In this document: positions 29,587 to 37,788 of the stretch, piece by piece
How the letters are laid out: each line of letters begins with the position of its first letter
Position numbering within the stretch: the first letter of the stretch is position 1
Source of the DNA: Cohaesibacter sp. ES.047
GTDB lineage: Bacteria; Pseudomonadota; Alphaproteobacteria; Rhizobiales; Cohaesibacteraceae
Direction of reading: 5' to 3'
Length of the DNA: 64,000 nucleotides
Assembly (NCBI RefSeq): GCF_900215505.1
Contig: NZ_LT907844.1
Span: 4,418,001 to 4,482,000 of the forward strand
Position numbers and translations under genes: made by a program
Notes under the pieces: generated by a model
Told to the model about the DNA's origin: nothing
Database searches by the model: none
Seen by the model: only the letters and a program-made list of their open reading frames with translations

Positions 29587-29943
29587 CAATCCCAATAGCG
29601 TCAAAGGCAGCGCCGGATCGGAACAGGGGTCTTGGCGTCACTACTCTGGATGGCATTGCCGGTTCCGGGTTGATACTCCATACGCATTTCAATGCGCCAA
29701 ACCAGGATCGTGCCCCCCCCCATATTTGGGCATCCGGCCCCACCGCACAACAGAAACTACACCCAAGCAATTGTTTTTGAATAATTATTCCCTATACCAT
29801 TCATTTTAGGAGCAACGGAAAATTACGGTATGCACATAACGCATGGCTGTTCAATCCATATAGCGCTGGTTGTTCCCACAGACCACGGGTATTGTCTCAA
29901 CTGTAAACAGAACAGAGAAACAGAGACAAAAGGAACTGAAAAT
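29587..29943. other. Intergenic region before the DUF3563 gene
   Basis: 357 bases. It holds a short inverted repeat CGCATT-TC-AATGCG (29683-29696) and an AT-rich stretch (29770-29820) that likely contains the promoter of the miniprotein gene. I see no gene or tRNA in it. Confidence 0.4.
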
Positions 29944-30093
29944 ATGTTCAGTACGATCAAAAAACTCGCAAGCGCCTTCCACATTCCCAGCAATGCCGAA
30001 CTGGAAGAAGCATACCTGAATGATGCCGCTGACGGCTACGATCTTGAATATCGTATGCGCCAGATCGACCGCGGCAACGTCCGGTTCCAATAA
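29944..30093 (+). CDS. DUF3563-type miniprotein, 49 residues
   Basis: The short protein MFSTIKKLASAF, then EEAYLNDAADGYDLEYRMRQIDR, matches the pattern of DUF3563, a family of about 50-residue proteins of unknown role in proteobacteria (conserved EEAYL, YDLE and R-IDR). AAGGA lies ten bases before this ATG. The longer in-frame extension to 29830 contains no family sequence and is rejected. It is a soluble amphipathic helix pair. A strong terminator follows, so it is probably monocistronic. Confidence 0.8.
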   Translation: MFSTIKKLASAFHIPSNAELEEAYLNDAADGYDLEYRMRQIDRGNVRFQ

Positions 30094-30236
30094 TCGGACA
30101 GCTTGGCCTTCAGAAAAGGGAGAGTGGCAAACCGATCAAAAGATCGCTGAATTGCCCCAAGGTTAATCAAAACCACCCGATCCGAACCAACGTCCCCCCA
30201 GATTTCGGACGAAGGCAAAAAAACAAGTAGATTTGA

Positions 30237-30265
30237 ACAAGCGCGTGTATCCCACGCGCTTTTTG
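30237..30265 (+). terminator. Terminator of the DUF3563 gene
   Basis: GCGCGTG (30241-30247) pairs with CACGCGC (30253-30259) around five bases, followed by TTTTTG. Confidence 0.87.
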
Positions 30266-30349
30266 TTTGTCTGGATTCGGGGCACATGTTCCCCACGCTA
30301 TTTTGTTTTATGAAAAGCCAGTCATCGTGCGCCCGATCACAGAGGTACG

Positions 30350-30381
30350 AAAAAGCCCGGCTCAGATGAACCGGGCTTTCG
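30350..30381 (-). terminator. Terminator of prfB
   Basis: AAAGCCCGG (30352-30360) pairs with CCGGGCTTT (30371-30379). On the minus strand a run of T follows, about 27 bases past the prfB stop. Confidence 0.85.
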
Positions 30382-30407
30382 AATGATCTGATCTGGCAGC
30401 AAGTGGC

Positions 30408-31542
30408 CTAGACGATGTCCTCGACATTGACACCGTCATCATCCCCATAAGCCCGTTGCGCCAGCGCGGCCTCCATATAGGGGGTCAAAGCGCCATCGAG
30501 CACGTCCTGCGGGCTTGTGCTCTCCACGCCCGTGCGCAAATCCTTGACCAGCTGGTAGGGCTGCAACACATAGGACCGGATCTGGTGGCCCCAACCGATA
30601 TCGGTTTTGGAGGCCGCTTCTGCACTGGCCTTATCTTCCCGAATCTGTAGCTCTCGTTCATAAAGCCGCGCTTTAAGCATGTCCCATGCCTGCGCCCGGT
30701 TCTTGTGCTGAGAACGTTGGTTCTGACACTGCACCACAATGCCGGTTGGCTGGTGGGTGATACGCACGGCGGAATCCGTCGTGTTGACGTGCTGTCCACC
30801 CGCGCCAGATGCACGGTAGGTATCGATGCGACAATCGCTCTCGTTAATATCGATATCGATGGAGTCGTCGATCACCGGATAGATCCAGATGGAAGAAAAC
30901 GACGTGTGACGCCGCGCCTGACTGTCGAACGGCGAAATACGCACAAGGCGATGCACGCCGCTCTCCGTCTTGGCCCAGCCATAGGCATTTTCGCCCTTGA
31001 CCATGATGGTTGCGGCTTTGATGCCCGCTTCCTCGCCTGCGGTTACCTCAAGCACTTCTACCTTGAAACCAGACTTCTCTGCCCAGCGCGTGTACATGCG
31101 CAAAAGCATAGAGGCCCAATCCTGACTCTCCGTACCACCGGCACCGGAGTGCACTTCGATATAACAGTCGTTGCTGTCAGCCTCGCCCGAAAGCAGGGTT
31201 TCGATCTGCTGGCGATTGATGTCCGCAAGAAGCCCCTGCAAGGTGGCCTCGGCATCGGCCACGATCTCGGCATCATCTTCCATCTCGCCCATTTCGATGA
31301 GCTCGATGGAATCCTCAAGATCCTGATTGGCCTTGGTATAGCCATGGATCGCGTTTTCCAGCTTCTGGCGTTCCTGCATCAGCTTCTGAGCTTCCTGCGG
31401 ATCGTTCCAGAGGTCCGGATCTTCGGCGAGGTTATTGAGTTCTAGGAGACGTTTTTGCGAGACATCCCAGTCAAAGATGCCTCCTCAGCAGAGCAAGACC
31501 CTGCTTGATTTCGTCGACTACATTCTGAATTTCTGCGCGCAT
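30408..31542 (-). CDS. prfB: Peptide chain release factor 2, with programmed +1 frameshift
   Basis: RF2 reads UGA and UAA stop codons. The body (from 31472) carries the GGQ motif in [17 protein letters not shown] and typical RF2 sequence to the end. The first 23 codons start at ATG 31542 ([23 protein letters not shown]) and end in an in-frame TGA at 31473-31471. Sequence before it is AGGAGG CAT CTT TGA C, the classic autoregulatory slip site: Shine-Dalgarno-like AGGAGG three bases before CTT and a poor-context TGA. After the +1 shift reading continues D-W-D-V-S-Q. Total about 377 residues. Low RF2 raises frameshifting and RF2 synthesis. Confidence 0.96.
31470..31485 (-). promoter_or_regulatory. 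Programmed +1 ribosomal frameshift site in prfB
   Basis: On the minus strand AGGAGG (31485-31480), CAT, slippery CTT (31476-31474), TGA (31473-31471) and C (31470). Both the internal Shine-Dalgarno and the CTT-TGA-C core match the known RF2 autoregulatory signal. Confidence 0.95.
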
Positions 31543-31679
31543 TCTCGTCTCATTGGCAAGAGGCAAGCCAATCGGACCCTCGGCCCGACCAGCCAAATTA
31601 CCCCTGAATCGGGAGCAAAAGATGATGGCGGATCAACGGGCTTTAGCCAGACTTCGTCCGCCATCAACTGGATGGGAGG

Positions 31680-34136
31680 TTAATACAGACCGCCAGTGCC
31701 CTGCGTCAAGGCACGTTCGGCCTCCTGTGCAGTGACAGGCCGTCCCATGTCATCGGTATAGCCGATGACAGAGTAGCTGTCCGGCGGTGCTGTGCCCGGT
31801 TTAAAGGCCTCCATGATCACGCCGCCATCGCTGCTGGCCGATGCCCGAAGGCCCGTCCGGCGATCAATCGGAATGAGCTGCAAGCCTTCCGGCACCGCGA
31901 ACGGTTTCTTGGGCTTGTCCTTCAGAGCAACCTTCATGAACTCGGTGAAAATCGGCGCAGCCAAATGGCCACCGGTCGAACCGCGGCCCATCGGGCGCGG
32001 ACGGTCGTAACCGACATAGACCCCAACCACCAGATCGGGTGAATATCCCACGAACCAGGCGTCCCGCTCGTCGTTGGTGGTGCCGGTCTTGCCCGCAATC
32101 GGTTTGCCGACTTCACGCACGACCGGAGCTGTACCGCGTGTAACGACCCCTTCAAGCATGGAAGTGATCTGATAGGCAGTCATCGGATCGAGCACCTGTT
32201 CGCGATTGTCGATCACTTCAGGCTCATCCTGATTCTGCCAGCTCTGCACGTTGCAGGCGTCGCAGATGCGCTGATCATGCTTATAGATGGTTTTGCCGTA
32301 GCGGTCCTGCACACGGTCGACAAAGGTCGGCGTTACACGCCGTCCGCCATTAGCGAGCATCGAATAGGCCGTCACCATGCGCATGACCGTCGTTTCACCC
32401 GCGCCCAGCGCCATCGACAGCACCGGCATGAGATTGTCATAGATGCCAAAGCGTTTGGCATATTCGGCAACAAGCGGCATGCCCATGTCCTGTGCAAGAC
32501 GCACGGTCATCACGTTACGTGACTTTTCGATCCCAAGACGCAGGGTCGAAGGACCATAGAATTTGCCACCATAGTTCTGGGGCCGCCAGATGCCCTGTCC
32601 ACCACCCTGCTGGATCTCGATCGGCGCATCCATCACCACGCTCGAAGGCGTGTAGCCATTGTCGAGTGCTGTTGCATAGACAAACGGCTTGAACGACGAT
32701 CCGGGCTGACGGTAGGCCTGTGTCGCACGGTCGAACTGGCTCTGGTCATAGGAAAACCCGCCAGCAATCGCGAGGATCCGACCCGTATAGGGATCCATGG
32801 CAATCAACGCGCCAGAGACTTCCGGCGGCTGCTCCAGACTGTAGCTGCCATCCTCCTCTTTGGTCACATAAACCACGTCACCAGGCGCGAATACATCAGA
32901 GGTCTTTCGAATCGCCTTGCCCTTGCGATCGCCCTTGGACCACTTGGCCCATTTCAGATCTTTGAGCGGAATGGTGCCAGTTTCACGCGCCGTAGAGACC
33001 TCGCCTGTAGCGTCTTTTTCGGGACGCAAACCAATGGTCGCTTCGTTGTCGCCAGCTTCCAGAACGACGGCCAGCTTCCACTCGGGAACGTCAGAGAGCG
33101 GATCGATCTTGTAAAGAGCGGTTCCCCAATCATCGGTAATCGACGCTGTCTTCACGGGACCGCGCCACCCCTTACGGCGATCATACTTGATCAGGCCATC
33201 ATTGAGAGCCTTGCGGGCTTCAACCTGCAGATCAACATCAAGCGATGTGCGAACCGACAATCCACCCTTGTAGAGCTTTTCGGTTCCGAATTCCTCGTCA
33301 ATCCATCGGCGCACTTCCTCGGCGAAATAGTCCGCAGCAAATATATGCGCACCACGGGGACGGAACTTGACCTCAAGATCGGACGCCTTGGCCTGATTGG
33401 CCTCTTCGATTGTGGCATAGCCATTGTTGACCATCTGGTCGATGACCCAATTGCGTCGCTCGATGGCCTTTTCGGTATCATGGATCGGATGATAGTTGTT
33501 CGGAGCCTTGGGTAGGGCCGCCAGATAGGCCACCTCGGCCAAAGTCAGCTCGTGTACGGATTTGTCGAAATAGTGCAGCGCAGCCGACCCGATGCCATAA
33601 GAACCGATCCCGAAGAAGATCTCGTTGAGATAAAGCTCAAGGATCTCGTCTTTCGAGAAGGCCTGCTCGATACGCATTGACAGAAGCGCTTCCTTGATCT
33701 TGCGCTCATAGGATTGCTCCGAGCTTAGAAGGAAGTTCTTCGCCACCTGCTGGGTGATGGTCGACGCACCGACAGGACGCCGGTTCGATCCATAATTGCG
33801 CACGTTGGTCACGATCGCACGGGCAATGCCCATGAAGTCAAGGCCGGCATGATTATAGAAATTTTTGTCCTCGGCAGACAGGAAAGCCTGTTTCACACGA
33901 TCAGGAATTGCCTGAATAGGTAGGAACAGACGACGCTGTTCTGCATATTCCGCCATCAACTGACCGTCAGCCGCATGAATTCGGGTCATCACCGGTGGTT
34001 CGTAATTCCGCAAGGCCGTGAAGTCGGGCAGTCCCGCCATCATGGAGTTGAGGAAGATGTACACGGCGACCGCCACGACGATGAACAGAACTGACCCTGC
34101 GGCAAACAAAAAGCCGAAGAAACGCCAAATTATCAT
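31680..34136 (-). CDS. mrcA: Penicillin-binding protein 1A (bifunctional)
   Basis: An 818-residue class A PBP that polymerises and crosslinks peptidoglycan. A membrane anchor (FFGFLFAAGSVLFIVVAVAVYIF) is followed by the GT51 transglycosylase domain with catalytic glutamate in AEDKNFYNHAG. The transpeptidase domain has serine in PGSSFKP (near 480), an SRN motif and GKTGTT. An OB-like insertion between them is in keeping with PBP1A. The start at 34136 has AGGGA upstream; a GTG 15 codons earlier is less likely. It lies 137 bases before the prfB start, same strand. Confidence 0.95.
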   Translation of the reverse strand: MIIWRFFGFLFAAGSVLFIVVAVAVYIFLNSMMAGLPDFTALRNYEPPVMTRIHAADGQLMAEYAEQRRLFLPIQAIPDRVKQAFLSAEDKNFYNHAGLDFMGIARAIVTNVRNYGSNRRPVGASTITQQVAKNFLLSSEQSYERKIKEALLSMRIEQAFSKDEILELYLNEIFFGIGSYGIGSAALHYFDKSVHELTLAEVAYLAALPKAPNNYHPIHDTEKAIERRNWVIDQMVNNGYATIEEANQAKASDLEVKFRPRGAHIFAADYFAEEVRRWIDEEFGTEKLYKGGLSVRTSLDVDLQVEARKALNDGLIKYDRRKGWRGPVKTASITDDWGTALYKIDPLSDVPEWKLAVVLEAGDNEATIGLRPEKDATGEVSTARETGTIPLKDLKWAKWSKGDRKGKAIRKTSDVFAPGDVVYVTKEEDGSYSLEQPPEVSGALIAMDPYTGRILAIAGGFSYDQSQFDRATQAYRQPGSSFKPFVYATALDNGYTPSSVVMDAPIEIQQGGGQGIWRPQNYGGKFYGPSTLRLGIEKSRNVMTVRLAQDMGMPLVAEYAKRFGIYDNLMPVLSMALGAGETTVMRMVTAYSMLANGGRRVTPTFVDRVQDRYGKTIYKHDQRICDACNVQSWQNQDEPEVIDNREQVLDPMTAYQITSMLEGVVTRGTAPVVREVGKPIAGKTGTTNDERDAWFVGYSPDLVVGVYVGYDRPRPMGRGSTGGHLAAPIFTEFMKVALKDKPKKPFAVPEGLQLIPIDRRTGLRASASSDGGVIMEAFKPGTAPPDSYSVIGYTDDMGRPVTAQEAERALTQGTGGLY

Positions 34137-34415
34137 ATCTGTCCCTATTTTCTCATTCGCTCGGAGTTGCGCAACTGACACCGCAGGGTGCCGCTCTCAG
34201 GTCGTTCCATCCCATGCAAAGTCGCAAGCACGAATCATGTTTTTAAGGATTCGGACCCCGCAACGCAGGGCCAAGACTTATTCTGCCAATTTTCAATTTG
34301 CAACCATTCCATCACATTGGGGCAGCAAAAGGGCTTGGAATGCCACATATTGGGCACAGTGGCATTGACCGAAACAGCGTGTTATTTTTGCCACACCGCC
34401 CCGAGCGCTCGGATT

Positions 34416-35657
34416 TCAGGTCTTGGCCTGCTTGTCATCCGCCCCGTTCCGCCGCCTCTTGCTCTCTTGATCCAACTGCGCGAGCCAACGGCTCATGGGA
34501 TGGGTGGAAAGGCCATGCAGAAAGACACTCATCAAGACAGTCGTGAAAACGACCCCGGCAATGAAATCCGTATGCGGAACACCAGCATTGCTGACAATCT
34601 CGACGAACACGAGGCTCGCCAGACCGCGCGGTCCAAACCATCCCAAATAGGTCTTCCCGGCCAGTGTTTCACCAGACCAGGCAAGAGACAGAATGATGGA
34701 CAGGCTGCGCACCACGGTAAGACTGAGCAAGGCGTAGACCAGCACTGTCCAATGCATCACGGGCATCATGATATCAAGCATGACCGCACCGAAAAATACC
34801 CAGACAACAAGAGATAACGTCTCTCCCACCTCGGTCGCCCCCTCGATCATACCGTGGGAGAAGCGCTTGGTCAGTTGCCGGAACATCAGCCCGCCACAGA
34901 AAGCCGCGATATAGCCGCTGCCCTCCAGTTCCTGTGCGAAGGCAAAACTGCACATCGCCAAGGCAACAACAGGAATCTGCTTCCAGTCGGCATCGACCCA
35001 ATTAAAGCGCTTGGCCTGCTGCATCAGAAAAACGCCAACCATCGAAACAGCGACACCAACAACGACGCCCAGACCGATCTCGCGCAGAAGGATCACCATC
35101 ACATCGGTGCCGCTCATCGACGAATCCGGCAGCGCAACAGCCAACTCGATCAGAACCAGAAGGACCGGCACCGCAAGACCATCATTGAGCCCGCTCTCAA
35201 CATTAAGGCCGGTGCGCAGATAGTTCGGCACCGCCTCGTCATGCAGACATTCCGCACCAAGCGCGGCGTCGGTTGCCGCCAGACAACAGGCAACAATCGC
35301 GATTTCCCAGATCGGAAGGTGATCGAATAAAAGCCAGCCGACGGCGGTTCCCAGCAGCATCACCAGAGGCATGCCGATGAACAGCATGCGTTCGGGAATG
35401 CGGATTTTGTGCACAAGAGCGGACCGATTGGCCGTGGCTGCATCAGTGAAAAGCACAAGCGCCAGTGTCCAGTCGGCAAAGGTGCGTACACTGTGGGCAT
35501 TGATGTTGAATTCAAACAACCCAAGGCCCCAATTGCCTGCCAGCAATCCAAAAAGCACAAAGATCATCGGCCCGGTCAGCACCGTCGACGACAATCTGGC
35601 CGAAATCAGCGAATAGAAAAAGGCAAAGGCCGCAAGCAGTCCGACATTGGCAATCAT
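34416..35657 (-). CDS. Cation/proton antiporter, CPA1 type
   Basis: A 413-residue membrane protein with about 11-12 hydrophobic segments. The family signature ESGLNDGLAVPVLLV with acidic residues of the ion site is present, preceded by ACCLAATDAALGAE, another conserved CPA1/NhaP helix, and FGPRGLASLVFVE near the C-terminus. It should exchange Na+ or K+ for H+ at the inner membrane; ion specificity is not evident. It has no cytoplasmic regulatory domain. Gap to the amidase gene upstream is 50 bases, so cotranscription is possible. Confidence 0.88.
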   Translation of the reverse strand: MIANVGLLAAFAFFYSLISARLSSTVLTGPMIFVLFGLLAGNWGLGLFEFNINAHSVRTFADWTLALVLFTDAATANRSALVHKIRIPERMLFIGMPLVMLLGTAVGWLLFDHLPIWEIAIVACCLAATDAALGAECLHDEAVPNYLRTGLNVESGLNDGLAVPVLLVLIELAVALPDSSMSGTDVMVILLREIGLGVVVGVAVSMVGVFLMQQAKRFNWVDADWKQIPVVALAMCSFAFAQELEGSGYIAAFCGGLMFRQLTKRFSHGMIEGATEVGETLSLVVWVFFGAVMLDIMMPVMHWTVLVYALLSLTVVRSLSIILSLAWSGETLAGKTYLGWFGPRGLASLVFVEIVSNAGVPHTDFIAGVVFTTVLMSVFLHGLSTHPMSRWLAQLDQESKRRRNGADDKQAKT

Positions 35658-35707
35658 GACAATCCTCTCACGGCCATGCGTTCCGCCCGACTTGGGAGGA
35701 CCGGATC

Positions 35708-37054
35708 CTATCCCGCGTCCGGTGCAATCAGACCACTGGACTGCGTTGAGCGACGCAGAAAGAACGTCCGCATCGATTTCGAAATGGACTCGACCGCCTT
35801 TTCTTGCCAGGCTTTCGAAGCCAGCGCCGACTGATCCTTGCTATTGGACAGATAGCCCAACTCCACCAGCACGCTGGGGATGTCCGGTGCCTTAAGCACC
35901 TTGAACCCGGCAGAGCGCTCAGGGGTCTTTGACAGTCGGATGGAAGACTTCAGCGCACCAACCAGTGTGCGCGAGTAAAGCGCCGAATGATTGGAGGTCT
36001 CTCTGCGGGTCAGATCGATGAGAATGTCCGCGACGACATCATCATCCTTCTCGATCTCAAGACCGGCGAGAAGATCCGACCTGTTTTCCTGCCTTGCGAG
36101 ACGCGCGGCAACAGCGTCCGACGCCTTGTCCGAAAGGGTGTAGACCGTGGCTCCACGCACATAACTCTGCCTAACCGTATCGGCATGAATAGAGACGAAC
36201 AAGTCCGCTTTCAACTCCCGCGCAATGGCGACGCGCTTCGAAAGTGAGATGAACACATCTTTCTCACGGGTCATGGCAACCCGAACATGCCCGTCCTTCT
36301 CCAGTCGCTTCTTCAGCGCCTTGGCAAAAGTCAGCACCAACTCGCTCTCTTTGAGACCAGAGCGCGATGTGGCGCCCCGGTCAATGCCCCCGTGCCCCGG
36401 ATCAATCACCACCAATGGCCGTGGGTCTTCCGGGGGGGCCTCATCCACAGCGCTGGACGCTGCAGCTACAGCAAGGCGCTTGTCGTCGATCGTGCCGTCG
36501 ACATCGACGTGCATCACATCCTTCATGGTCTCCTTGACAAAGACGTCTTGCTCGACCGCTTCAAGTTCGATCAGGATCTTGGCAGGAATATCATCAACCG
36601 GCGGGAAGGTCTGGGCCTTGATGATCCGCACAGGGTCGGTCAGGTCCAGAACGATGCGAGAGCGGGAGCCGCTGAAGGAACCAAACCGGAAATTCTTGAC
36701 CAGCGCACGCTCCACCTGCCCCATGCCATGCTCGACCTCGAAATCCATGCCCGGCAGATCGATTACCAACCGGTAGGGTTCATCAAGGGCAAAGATCGTG
36801 AAGTCGACAGGCTGGCTGACATCAATCACAAAGCGCGACAGCTCTTTGGTGCCAGTGGTTCGCACGGCTTCAACGACAACAGGGTCGGAGCCAGACTGAT
36901 CATCCGCCCGCGCTCCATCAACGCCAAACAACGATACAGCCGCAAGACACACCAGAAGGGTCAGCAAGGCTCTGCCGCTTGCGCACCGGAGCCGTGCGCT
37001 GACGTCTGCGAGAATGGATATCATTCGAGCTTTTCGTTTCAAGGATCCGCTCAT
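35708..37054 (-). CDS. amiC: N-acetylmuramoyl-L-alanine amidase (AmiC type)
   Basis: About 448 residues: a signal peptide (LLTLLVCLAAVSLFGVDGARA), an AMIN domain (about 55-165; RFVIDVSQPVDFTIFALDEP), and a C-terminal Amidase_3 domain. Zinc ligands and catalytic residues are visible in DPGHGGIDRGA, GLKESEL, SIHADT and VELGYLSN. The enzyme splits septal peptidoglycan between MurNAc and L-Ala during cell separation. Start is ATG 37054 or 37024; the exact choice is uncertain. No obvious ribosome site exists except weak purines. An activator such as the M23 protein at 28150 is a possible partner, inferred. Confidence 0.92.
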   Translation of the reverse strand: MSGSLKRKARMISILADVSARLRCASGRALLTLLVCLAAVSLFGVDGARADDQSGSDPVVVEAVRTTGTKELSRFVIDVSQPVDFTIFALDEPYRLVIDLPGMDFEVEHGMGQVERALVKNFRFGSFSGSRSRIVLDLTDPVRIIKAQTFPPVDDIPAKILIELEAVEQDVFVKETMKDVMHVDVDGTIDDKRLAVAAASSAVDEAPPEDPRPLVVIDPGHGGIDRGATSRSGLKESELVLTFAKALKKRLEKDGHVRVAMTREKDVFISLSKRVAIARELKADLFVSIHADTVRQSYVRGATVYTLSDKASDAVAARLARQENRSDLLAGLEIEKDDDVVADILIDLTRRETSNHSALYSRTLVGALKSSIRLSKTPERSAGFKVLKAPDIPSVLVELGYLSNSKDQSALASKAWQEKAVESISKSMRTFFLRRSTQSSGLIAPDAG

Positions 37055-37788
37055 GCTCAAGAAGTCTCTATCTGCCTTTGAAAGATTTGCTAAACCATAA
37101 ACACGTCGAGGTTAACCCCATCTTGACAGAAATCACCTAAGAGTGACTCAAGCCTACTGCTTTCATACAGGACTTCGGGTGTCCATATGTATCAAATGCG
37201 ACACAGATGATGCGTTGCACTTGCATATTCCCGCAAGGAACCCTAAAAAGGCCAATGGGCTATTGTTGCAAAGCAATGATCCGATTCGATGATTTGCATG
37301 TTTGACCGAGTAAAATCAGAAGATGCAAATTGACGGCAACCGCACCCGTTTCGACGTGTTCAACGACCGTTGCGACGAAAGGGAGCGCCGACGAATTGTA
37401 CATGCCAAGCTTTAAGCAAAATGCCTCAGGATATCAGACTGTTATCCTGGAAACATGATTTTTCGCCGCAAGTCCCTTGGCTCTAACAAAGCTTGGGACT
37501 TACTGGCCTTTTAGAACCCCCTCCCCGAATGCAGCGTTTTTTCGCATTCGCCGGGTAGCGAATTTCAACAAGAGGACCCCGCCAAGTGATGTGCACAACG
37601 ACAAGACAGAAGGTCGGAGATCGCTTTGCAGCCATGCTGCATGCCCTGACCAACGGTCGTCGGCACGTCCGTCCACAGGAGAAGGCAGGGTCGTCCCCAG
37701 ATAAAAGCGGAGAAGCGCGAACCTGCCGAGTGTCGGAAATTCCGGCCAGAACGGTTGTCGGCGCGCCTTTCCGTGGAGACACGTTCCA
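37055..37788. other. Divergent promoter region and long leader of rne
   Basis: A 734-base non-coding stretch between the amidase gene and rne. It contains two strong hairpins: CAGGATA/TATCCTG at 37427-37449 and CGAATGC/GCATTCG at 37526-37550 with a T-rich loop. RNase E mRNAs are known for structured autoregulatory leaders. Several short reading frames exist but show no codon bias or good starts. Confidence 0.55.

Larger units (their letters stand above)
30094..30407. other. Intergenic region with two terminators
   Basis: 314 bases between the DUF3563 gene and the convergent prfB, containing one terminator for each gene and nothing else I can identify. Confidence 0.6.

Noticed and set aside
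29587..29943. Possible tRNA-like segment (GGTTCC-type T-loop)
   Set aside because: No acceptor stem or anticodon arm could be paired.
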